Below are positions 37,656 to 44,180 of a stretch of 44,180 bases of DNA, piece by piece. Numbering within the stretch: position 1 is the first letter of the stretch; each line of letters opens with the position of its first letter. The stretch is from a virus. The translations under genes and the position numbers were made by a program. The stretch is from positions 1 to 44,180 of the IMG/VR virus record IMGVR_UViG_3300032770_000040. One strand, 5' to 3'. The notes beneath the pieces were generated by a model. That model saw nothing but the letters and a program-made list of their open reading frames with translations. It ran no database searches and was not told the DNA's origin.

Positions 37656-38336
37656 TTAGGGGCTCCAGACCACCGCGAGGCCAAAGCTGCCTTGCGGCTT
37701 CGGAAGGAGTTGCTCCCCGAGGTAGGCCCCGAGATGCACGCCCCGGATGCACGGGTGCAAGCTTAACAGTTTGCACCCGGCCGCCTGCACCACCGCCCGT
37801 CCCGCCGTCTCCAGCGCCGTCACCCGCGCCTCGGCCGTCCCCGCCCGGAGGTCCGCGGCCCGGTAGGCGGCGGTGACCGCGACCAAGGCGGCCTGCTGGG
37901 AGTCCACCGTGCCCCGCAGGGCCCCGATCTCCAGCCGCAGTGTCCGGGTAACCGGATCAGGCGGGATCGGCACGCTGGGGAACGGCTGGGACGCCTGCGC
38001 CGCCTTGGCGAGGCTGTCCGCCACCCGCTGGAGGCTGTCGGCGGTCGCCAGCGCCGCCGCCGCCCCGCGCTCGGCCTGGGTCGCCGCCGCCAGGTGGAGT
38101 TGCTCGGCCCGCTCGAGCCGTTCGATGGTCGCTCGGTAGGCCTTCCCTTCCCGCAGGACGCCCGCCAAGGCGGCCACGGCCGCGCTCTCGGCCTGCCCGG
38201 CATCGTGACCCGCCACGGCGAGGTAGCCCAGGGCGGCGAGCAAGGCCAACACGGCGCCCCAGGTCGGCACCCGGAGCCAGTTCGTCAGGGGCCGCGTGAG
38301 GATCGTCACCACGGGATGGGGGTCGGGCGCCGTCAC
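37656..38336 (-). CDS. membrane-anchored coiled-coil lysis protein (spanin-like)
   Basis: A 226-residue protein with an N-terminal membrane helix (VPTWGAVLALLAALGYLAVA, about 23-42), a long periplasmic coiled coil (about 55-115, rich in AERGAAAALATADSLQRVAD), a Pro linker, a second helical part (TVDSQQAALVAVTAAYRAAD) and a hydrophobic end. GTGA coupled to the endolysin. Length and layout suit an inner-membrane spanin or similar envelope-disrupting protein. No outer-membrane lipoprotein partner is visible. Confidence 0.6.
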   Translation of the reverse strand: MTAPDPHPVVTILTRPLTNWLRVPTWGAVLALLAALGYLAVAGHDAGQAESAAVAALAGVLREGKAYRATIERLERAEQLHLAAATQAERGAAAALATADSLQRVADSLAKAAQASQPFPSVPIPPDPVTRTLRLEIGALRGTVDSQQAALVAVTAAYRAADLRAGTAEARVTALETAGRAVVQAAGCKLLSLHPCIRGVHLGAYLGEQLLPKPQGSFGLAVVWSP

Positions 38337-38980
38337 GGGGTCGCCTGCCGGACCAGGGCGGCCTCGGCGTGCCGGCGCGCGTTGAGGTTCCGGTCGAGCG
38401 GATTGGTGAGGTCGGGCCAGAGCCGGTCGCCCATCAGGTCGAGCTGGTGCGCGATGCCCTCGAGGGTCGCCGCTCGGCCATCGGGGAGCGTCGTGGCGGC
38501 GTAGGCCGCGACGGCGCTCCGGATTGCCCGCATCTCGAGCCGCCGCGGGTCTTGGGGTGGCCCATCGCCCATCGCGGGCCCCCGGTTGTAGACGAGATCG
38601 GCCAGCGCGCCGAAGGCATCGGGCGGCAACTGGTCGGCGCCGGGCATCGCGGCCAGGACCTCGGCCTCGACCGCCGGCAGGCTGTCGTCGGTGAAAACTT
38701 CCTGCGCCGCAGCGACTGAGATGGCGATCGTCGTGAGCCCTAAGCCGGTCAAGACGTGGCTCGCGCCCGCCCCGCGGTAGCCCACCGCCTGCCCGAGCAG
38801 CGTCACCTCATCCGGCGTCAGCCAGCGGGACCACTGCTGCCTGAAGGTCGCGGCGTCGTGGTAGCCGAGGTCGTAGCCGTAGTCCAGTGTCACGCCCGAG
38901 ACCCCGCCCGGCCAGTACGGGCGCCCCACGAACCCCTCATCCTTGAGGAGGAGCACCACCGCGGCCGCGGAAGACCTCAT
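38333..38980 (-). CDS. endolysin (GH24/pesticin-like lysozyme)
   Basis: A 215-residue muralytic enzyme. LLLKDEGFVGRPYWPGGVSG, then VTLDYGYDLGYH (about 10-41), carries the catalytic Glu of KDEGF and the Asp/Thr region characteristic of T4-lysozyme- or pesticin-type endolysins. It cleaves glycan strands of host peptidoglycan. LPPDAFGALADLVYNRGP (about 117-134) is a typical later motif. No signal peptide, so it needs a holin. ATGA coupled to the holin-like gene upstream. Confidence 0.85.
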   Translation of the reverse strand: MRSSAAAVVLLLKDEGFVGRPYWPGGVSGVTLDYGYDLGYHDAATFRQQWSRWLTPDEVTLLGQAVGYRGAGASHVLTGLGLTTIAISVAAAQEVFTDDSLPAVEAEVLAAMPGADQLPPDAFGALADLVYNRGPAMGDGPPQDPRRLEMRAIRSAVAAYAATTLPDGRAATLEGIAHQLDLMGDRLWPDLTNPLDRNLNARRHAEAALVRQATP

Positions 38981-39327
38981 GACGCGCGCCCGAGGAAGGG
39001 AAGATGAAGGTCCTGGGCGATCCCTTCCACGACCCCGACGAGCGCCTTGGTCTTGTCGGGGGCGATGGCGAAGGCGCCCCCCAGGACCAGGAGGCCGCCC
39101 AGCACGACGAACGTGATCGCCACCACGGTCGTGAGCTGCGCGCCCTTGAGTACCAGCCCGTAGGCGACGAACCCCACGAGGGCGAGGCCGCAGACCAAGA
39201 GCAGGGTGCCGACCACGTAGCCCGCGGGACTCGTCGCCGCGCTGACGGTCGGAGCGGCCACGAAGGCCTTGAGACCAACGACGGTCCGAGAACCAGAAGG
39301 ACGCGCTGGCGCGATGGGTGGCGTCAT
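38977..39327 (-). CDS. putative holin (two membrane helices)
   Basis: A 116-residue protein from ATG 39327 (ATGA). Two strong membrane segments, YVVGTLLLVCGLALVGFVAY (about 37-56) and TVVAITFVVLGGLLVLGGAF (about 67-86), are separated by a short turn and followed by a soluble tail. Position directly before the endolysin supports a holin that times lysis. Confidence 0.65.
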   Translation of the reverse strand: MTPPIAPARPSGSRTVVGLKAFVAAPTVSAATSPAGYVVGTLLLVCGLALVGFVAYGLVLKGAQLTTVVAITFVVLGGLLVLGGAFAIAPDKTKALVGVVEGIAQDLHLPFLGRAS

Positions 39328-39641
39328 CGAGACCTCACGGGGGCCGCCGTGTCGTCGGCTGCGACTGGCGCGGGAGCCGTCATCAGGTTGAGCCGCCTTC
39401 GGTGTTCCGGCAGGTCTTCCAGGCGCTGCACCCGCTGGTCGAGGGAGCGCAAGTCTCGATTCTGTTGCTCGGCCACACCGTTGTGCTCTTGCATCGCTAC
39501 CTGCAGGGCCGCCACCGCTTCCTCGAGGTGGCCGTAACTGCGGGAGACCAGGGCGGACGCCGTGACCACCGTAAGGACCAGGGTCCACAAGGCGATCCGC
39601 AACTCCGTCTGGCTGCGCCGGCGCTCCGCGAGGTCGGCCAC
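39324..39641 (-). CDS. lysis-cassette membrane protein with coiled coil
   Basis: A 105-residue protein from GTG 39641, overlapping the previous stop by one base (TAGTG). One membrane helix (LRIALWTLVLTVVTASALV, about 14-32) and a heptad-type region (NRDLRSLDQRVQRLEDL) follow each other, then a Pro/Ala tail. It may be a second holin or an i-spanin-like protein. Confidence 0.6.
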   Translation of the reverse strand: MADLAERRRSQTELRIALWTLVLTVVTASALVSRSYGHLEEAVAALQVAMQEHNGVAEQQNRDLRSLDQRVQRLEDLPEHRRRLNLMTAPAPVAADDTAAPVRSR

Positions 39642-39799
39642 TACGGCTTCGGCGGGATGTCCGCCGCGATCTTCCCGACGATGGTGCCGGGCTTCGCCCA
39701 CTTGATGGCGAGCGCCGTGGCGATGATGGCGAGCACGACCCAGACGACCACCAGGCCGAAGTGCGTCGCCGTGTCCTTCAGGAACGCGAGGATGAACAT
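39641..39799 (-). CDS. 52-residue single-pass membrane protein
   Basis: A 52-codon gene from ATG 39799 with a GGGAGG ribosome site. The membrane helix FGLVVVWVVLAIIATALAIK spans residues 14-33, followed by a basic tail (GKIAADIPPKP). It opens the lysis cassette right after the large virion gene and could be an antiholin or pinholin-like partner. Confidence 0.65.
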   Translation of the reverse strand: MFILAFLKDTATHFGLVVVWVVLAIIATALAIKWAKPGTIVGKIAADIPPKP

Positions 39800-39808
39800 G
39801 ACGCCTCC

Positions 39809-42800
39809 CTAGTGTGCGGCCGCGCGCCGCAGCTCCGTGCGCCAATTCGCCCGGGCCGCCGCGCCGCCTTCCAGAATCCGCTCCTGGTCCTTGACCCACG
39901 GCTGCGCGAGCGCGGCATGCGCCGCGTTCTCCAGCATCTGCCGCTGGATCAGGAGGGTGATCGTCTCGGGGTCCGCGTGCGCGAGTTCGGGGTCCTGGTT
40001 CATCAGGATCTGCGCCCGCGTGCCCGCCGCCTGATAGGCGGGGCTTCCCATCTCCAGTGTCACGGCCTGCCGCACGGCGTGGCCCCGGATCCGCGCCCGG
40101 TCGAGGTAGGTCTGCTCGCCCTCGGTGGGGAGCGGCTTCGTCTCGGGCATCAGTGCCTGCACGCGCACGACCTCTTTCAGCGTGGGGTCGTCTTCGGTCG
40201 GGTCGCGCCGCGCGCCCAACGGGTTCAGCAGCACATCGAGCGGGCTCCGCTGGTCCGGCATCGGCTCGCCCCACGGGTTGAGGCGGGGCGGCGTCCACTC
40301 GCGAAGCCCCGGCACGCGGCTCTGGAGGTAATCGGCCACCGTGCGCGGCCGGCGCTGGAGGCTGTCCGCCGCCTCGGCCGCCGTGCCCAGGAGCCCCGAG
40401 GCCGGGACGAAGCCGCCCGCCACGCGCTCGGCCCAGCGGGCGCCCGCGCCCAAGGGGTCGGTCGAGGCTTCGGCCGCCTGCTGGGTGCCACGCATGAAAC
40501 TCTCGCCGCTGATGACGGCCGGCACGGTGGCAAGGGCCGAGGAGATCTTCTCCGCGAGCCCCGGATGCTCGTTGTGGGTGAAGGCGTCCCCCATCCCCGT
40601 CCCCATCGCCATCCCGAAACCGAGGGGGCCGAAGTTCAGGACGCTGTACCAGTGGCCGCCGACCTTGACCTGGAAGTCGCCCGCGTCCTGGTACTCGCGC
40701 ATCGCCCGCGCGCGGGGCGCACTCACCGGGCCACCCGTGGCGAGGCCGTGGCGCACGAGGTGGACGCCGAGCCACGCGAGCCCCGTCCCGACGGCCGCCC
40801 GCGAGGCGCGAGCCAGGAACTGGTCCTTCAAGGCCGCCTGCACGGCAGGCGGGAGGTCCTGCGTGACGGCCCGCATCAAGCGGTAGGCACTCACGGCCGT
40901 GGGGGCGAGCCCGACGGGCGTCGTCTCGAGGCCCCGGGCCGCCACGTTCGTCGTGATCTTGACGAACGGGGCCGCCATCTCGGTCGCGAAGTAGCCGGCC
41001 CGCGCCCCGAGGTTGCTCTGGCCCGTGAGCGCGCCCTTCTGCTGGGCGGTCGCGAGCGTGCGCTTCAGTTGGCCCAAGGCGTCCGAGGCCACGTTCTGAT
41101 TGAGGTAGGTGGCGCGGTCGGCGGCCTCGATCGCGTGCGCCTGCATCTCATCGCTCGGGTTGGCGGCCAGTTCGGCCGCCCGGGCGCGGAGCGCGGGCTC
41201 GGCGAGCGCGTGCCCTGCCGCCTGCGCCTCGGCCGTTGCCCGGAGCCGAGCCTGCTGGAAGAGATCGAACTGGTAGGCCGGCTGCCAGCCGAGGCGGTGC
41301 GCCAACCCCTCGCGCCGGCCGATCACGTTCTCGTAGTCGTCCAGCACCTTCAGGGCGCCGTACCGGAGGCGCCCCAAGGTCCCGGCTGGCACCTCGGGCG
41401 GGGCGTTGGTGAACGCGCCCTGCTCCAGGAACCCCGTGCCGCGACCGCCGCCCGGCACCGGTTCGCCGCGGGCGAGCTTCCCCATCTCGGCGGGGATGGC
41501 CTTGGCTGCCGAGCGCGCGACGTCGAGCCGGCTGCTCCCCAGGCCGGTGCGGACCCGCACCTCCGGCGCGATCAGGCGGTCGGCCAGGATCTCCATCGCC
41601 CGCGTGGGCCCGGCGCGGAACATCCAGAGGTCGGCCTGCGTGCCCGTCAGCACCTTGATCGGCGTCCGGAAGCTCGAGACTAGGTTGGTCTTGTAGAACC
41701 GCGCCACCTTCTGGGCGAAGGTGCGCTGCCGCAGGCTCGCCACGTAGCGCGAGAGTTCCTCGGTGTTCTTGGCGTCCAAGAGCCCGTTGATCCGGTCCCG
41801 CACCGCATCCGGCAGCCGGTCGTACTGGTCCCCCAAGAGCCGCATCGCGCGCTCGTGCCAGACCGATGGGTCCAGCGTCTGCCCGGCCAGGATGCGGTTC
41901 GCCGCGAGGTCGCGCCCCTGCTGGGTCCCGCCCTTCAGGATCTTGGGGAGCCGCGCATCCAAGGCGTCGGTGACGCGCTGAAGTTCGGCCTCGACACCCG
42001 CGCGCTGGGTCTCCGGCAGCGTGGGGTCGCTCGCCTGCTTGGCGAGGTCCACGTACCGCTCGGTGTCCACGTTGTAGAGGATGCGGTGCGCCAGCCGCTC
42101 GGCTCCGCTCATCCGGCTCACGGGCACGCGGTCCAAGGCCGCCGGGTCGGCCGCGAGCCGCTGGGCATCGGCCAAGACCTGCGGGAACCCCTCGACCGGG
42201 CGGCCCTGCGGGTAGATCTGGTCCACCGTGCGCTGCACCGCGCGCTCGATGGGTCCGCGGAGCTCGGGCGCGACCGGGGGCGGGCTCTGGGGCGCGAGGC
42301 CGCTTTCCGGCGTGGGCTTCGCCAGTCGGTCGATGTTGAGGTAGTCGTCCGGGTTCACCGTGCGCGGGAGGTCCGTCGGCCCGGACGCCACCGGCTTCAC
42401 GGACGGTTGGGGCGCGACGATGCGCGGCGCGGCGTTCGACTCCGGCAAGGGCGGAGGTGGCTCGGCGGATGGCGCCGTGGGCTTCTCGGGCGCCACGGCG
42501 GGCGGCAGGTTCTCCTCGACCGGCGGGACACCCCCGGGCGGCGAGACACGGATCGCGGCGGCCCGCTGGCGCGCCAGGGCCGCAGCTTCCTGCAAGGGGC
42601 CCTGTGGGAGCGGCACGCCCGCCTCAGGTGGCAATTCGGTCGCGCGCACGGCGGCGGCGGGGGGCACCTCAGGCGCCTCCGGCAGCGGCTCCGTCACGGG
42701 GGCCGCGCCTTCCGCCACGGGCGCCGCGCCATTCACGAAGGGCGAGGCCGCGCCGACCATCGTGGCGGCCAGCGGCGCGGTCGCGGCCGCCGCTTGCTCC

Positions 42801-43252
42801 GGTGTCACCGGCGGCGCCAGCGGGTCATGCGCCTGCTTGACCATCGCAAGGTAGCCCGTCACAGGGCTCGCCACGTCACGCAGCACGGGCTCGGTGGCGG
42901 CGATCCGCTCCTCGGGCGTCGTCCCCGGCATCGGACGCGGCGCGCCGCCGGGATCCACCTGACTCAACGCACGCCCGATGTGTTGGGCGAAAGTCGGCAG
43001 GCCCTTGATCGCGCCCCAACCCGCTTCCAGCAGGCCCTTCGCCCCGCCCTGCACCGACTCCCAGAGCGAGCGATCGCTCTCGTCCGGTGGCTGCGCGCCC
43101 ATCGCGCGGCGCGCAGCGTGGAGCGGCGAGTTCGGATCGAACTCCTGCTCGACCTGCGCGGTCGCGGCGCCGGGGTCCAACCCCTGGCTTCGCAGTTCAT
43201 CCCAGCGGTCTGCCTTGCGGGACAGGAGGTCCGGCTGAACCGGGGGGCTCAA
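39809..43252 (-). CDS. very large virion / DNA-ejection protein
   Basis: A 1147-residue protein, mostly helical, starting at TTG 43252 (TTGA overlap). The N-terminal 300 residues are Pro/Ala-rich and disordered. From about residue 440 to 1147 come long helices, including a polyvalent-like block (YRLMRAVTQDLPPAVQAALK around 790-809) and RYGALKVLDDYENVIGRREG (about 635-654). No lytic-transglycosylase motif is obvious. In podoviruses such proteins sit in the head and form a channel for DNA ejection. That role is from size and position. Confidence 0.75.
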   Translation of the reverse strand: MSPPVQPDLLSRKADRWDELRSQGLDPGAATAQVEQEFDPNSPLHAARRAMGAQPPDESDRSLWESVQGGAKGLLEAGWGAIKGLPTFAQHIGRALSQVDPGGAPRPMPGTTPEERIAATEPVLRDVASPVTGYLAMVKQAHDPLAPPVTPEQAAAATAPLAATMVGAASPFVNGAAPVAEGAAPVTEPLPEAPEVPPAAAVRATELPPEAGVPLPQGPLQEAAALARQRAAAIRVSPPGGVPPVEENLPPAVAPEKPTAPSAEPPPPLPESNAAPRIVAPQPSVKPVASGPTDLPRTVNPDDYLNIDRLAKPTPESGLAPQSPPPVAPELRGPIERAVQRTVDQIYPQGRPVEGFPQVLADAQRLAADPAALDRVPVSRMSGAERLAHRILYNVDTERYVDLAKQASDPTLPETQRAGVEAELQRVTDALDARLPKILKGGTQQGRDLAANRILAGQTLDPSVWHERAMRLLGDQYDRLPDAVRDRINGLLDAKNTEELSRYVASLRQRTFAQKVARFYKTNLVSSFRTPIKVLTGTQADLWMFRAGPTRAMEILADRLIAPEVRVRTGLGSSRLDVARSAAKAIPAEMGKLARGEPVPGGGRGTGFLEQGAFTNAPPEVPAGTLGRLRYGALKVLDDYENVIGRREGLAHRLGWQPAYQFDLFQQARLRATAEAQAAGHALAEPALRARAAELAANPSDEMQAHAIEAADRATYLNQNVASDALGQLKRTLATAQQKGALTGQSNLGARAGYFATEMAAPFVKITTNVAARGLETTPVGLAPTAVSAYRLMRAVTQDLPPAVQAALKDQFLARASRAAVGTGLAWLGVHLVRHGLATGGPVSAPRARAMREYQDAGDFQVKVGGHWYSVLNFGPLGFGMAMGTGMGDAFTHNEHPGLAEKISSALATVPAVISGESFMRGTQQAAEASTDPLGAGARWAERVAGGFVPASGLLGTAAEAADSLQRRPRTVADYLQSRVPGLREWTPPRLNPWGEPMPDQRSPLDVLLNPLGARRDPTEDDPTLKEVVRVQALMPETKPLPTEGEQTYLDRARIRGHAVRQAVTLEMGSPAYQAAGTRAQILMNQDPELAHADPETITLLIQRQMLENAAHAALAQPWVKDQERILEGGAAARANWRTELRRAAAH

Positions 43253-44115
43253 CGGTACGGATTCCCGCCGTCAGCGGCCGGCGCGGGCGCGGCCGCGCCC
43301 GCCGGGGCGATGCCCGAGCGGAGCCACGCCAAGGAGCCCGGCGCGGCGCCCATGCTCTGCTCCACGGCGGCCTGCGCCCGCATCTCGGCGCCGCGCAGCG
43401 CCGCTTGCACCGCCTCGGGAGGTGCGCCCTCAGGCAGGTGGTGCGCGTTGAGTTCCGTCTCCCGCTGCGTGGCGAACGCGCGCTGCGCCTGCGCGACCTG
43501 CGCGGGCGTGAAGTTGCCGCTGGCGGCCGTGCCCCCGCGACCGCCCGGCGTCGGCGCCTCCTGGCCTGCCGCTTGGCTCCGAGGCACATAGATGCGCTTG
43601 CCGCCGCGCATCACGGGCACGACGGGTTCGGCTGTCGGTGACTTGGGCTCGGGCGCCACGCCGCCCGTGGCCGTGGTCCCGCCCGGGGCCGGCGCGGGCA
43701 GGTCGAGCATCGCCTTGCCCACCACCGCCTTGGTCGGCGTCGTGGGATAGAACCGCGTGCCCTGGCTGTCGGTCGCCGCAGGCGCCTGCGTCCCGACGGG
43801 CGGCTGCTTCTCCCAGCCCGGCTGGTAGGCCGGGGTCTCCGAGAGGCCGGCCGCGCGCAACAGCAGCATCTGGCCGATGGCGCGGTTTTTCTCGTCGGCG
43901 TCCTCCCGCGCCTTCCGGTCCTGCTCCTGTTCGGTCTGGAGCTGGTCCTCGAACTGCTGCTGCCGCTCGCCGCGGTAGGCCTGCAGCGCGCCGCCGATCA
44001 ACGCCCCCAGCGGGCTGCTGCCGCCCATGCCGGAGCCGCCGCCGTACAGCGTCCGCTGCAGCGGGTACGGCGCCCGGAAGATGCCGCTCGACGCCAGACC
44101 ATAGCCCATGCCCAT
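43249..44115 (-). CDS. internal virion protein with Gln/Glu coiled coil
   Basis: A 288-residue protein whose first 20 codons are also present at 1-62 because the circle was opened here. A hydrophobic Gly-rich start (PLGALIGGALQAYRG) leads to a Gln/Glu/Lys coiled coil (RQQQFEDQLQTEQEQDRKAR, about 50-69), a long Pro/Thr-rich linker and a C-terminal helical region. It precedes the very large ejection-type protein and resembles internal virion proteins of podoviruses. Confidence 0.65.
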   Translation of the reverse strand: MGMGYGLASSGIFRAPYPLQRTLYGGGSGMGGSSPLGALIGGALQAYRGERQQQFEDQLQTEQEQDRKAREDADEKNRAIGQMLLLRAAGLSETPAYQPGWEKQPPVGTQAPAATDSQGTRFYPTTPTKAVVGKAMLDLPAPAPGGTTATGGVAPEPKSPTAEPVVPVMRGGKRIYVPRSQAAGQEAPTPGGRGGTAASGNFTPAQVAQAQRAFATQRETELNAHHLPEGAPPEAVQAALRGAEMRAQAAVEQSMGAAPGSLAWLRSGIAPAGAAAPAPAADGGNPYR

Positions 44116-44180
44116 CGCAACCCCCTAGAGATGCTTCGCGGCGATGCCCGCGCCGAACCCCAAGGCGCTGCCGATGGAGC
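44054..44180. repeat. 127-bp terminal direct repeat, right copy
   Basis: This is an exact copy of bases 1-127. It contains the start of the 288-residue virion gene (ATG ending at 44115) and, from 44125 on, a truncated second copy of the C-terminal coding end of the gene at 72-449. Removing one copy gives a circular genome of about 44,053 bp. Confidence 0.95.

Noticed and set aside
39761-41683. 640-codon plus-strand frame opposite the ejection-type protein
   Set aside because: Antisense shadow without start signals or domains.

Overview
The window is the complete genome of a high-GC tailed bacteriophage, assembled as a circle. Its first 127 bases recur exactly as its last 127, so the true unit is about 44,053 bp and the contig ends are arbitrary: one virion gene starts at 62 in one copy and at 44115 in the other. 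The morphogenesis set (P22-type portal, long acidic scaffold, HK97-fold capsid protein, P22 gp4-like adaptor, gp10-like nozzle protein, pectate-lyase-fold tailspike, very large ejection-type protein, and no tape measure or sheath) points to a podovirus with headful-like packaging. Spanin-like lysis proteins suggest a Gram-negative, GC-rich host. The host itself cannot be named from the sequence.

Layout. (1) Late operon, minus strand, read from about 24.5 kb down to 0 and across the circle junction to 37.66 kb: small terminase, several tiny genes, large terminase, a histidine phosphatase, Ig/lectin-like surface proteins, portal, scaffold, capsid, small head proteins, adaptor, nozzle, tailspike, internal virion proteins, then holin-like genes, endolysin and a spanin-like protein. 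It ends at a C(UUCG)G hairpin terminator at 37.61-37.63 kb. (2) A five-gene plus-strand cluster at 24.9-26.35 kb (LPD29 protein, zinc-ribbon protein, small membrane protein, XRE-type HTH). (3) Early operon, minus strand, from 37.17 kb down to 26.35 kb: HTH protein, ERF annealing protein, YqaJ exonuclease, two zinc/HTH proteins, DUF1376-like replication initiator, helicase-loader-like protein, an Ala-repeat protein, a queuosine-precursor (YhhQ/VUT) transporter, a DpdA-family transglycosylase, a DNA methyltransferase, and a mosaic of small genes. Nearly every junction is a 1-4 base stop/start overlap (ATGA, GTGA, TTGA, TAGTG), which fixes most start codons, including GTG and TTG starts and genes as short as 26-57 codons.

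Two systems stand out. First, the large terminase carries an in-frame 279-residue intein inside its Walker A motif, and an HNH homing endonuclease gene lies entirely within the intein coding sequence on the opposite strand, with its own sigma70-like promoter inside the C-terminal splicing block. Second, YhhQ-type transporter, DpdA-family enzyme, a small protein and a methyltransferase form one coupled operon with no preQ0 synthesis genes, which suggests DNA hypermodification fed by imported 7-deazaguanine. The transporter ORF continues into a signal-peptide-like segment and a beta-rich domain.

Other notable signals are a chromosomal-type parS-like palindrome without a ParB gene, the 3' half of a tRNA-Lys(CTT) gene resembling an attP core without a recognisable integrase, palindromic operators on promoter-like sequences, and a region of duplicated modules and repeated ribosome-binding cassettes at 27.6-30.0 kb. 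I see no DNA polymerase, integrase, CRISPR array or complete tRNA gene.
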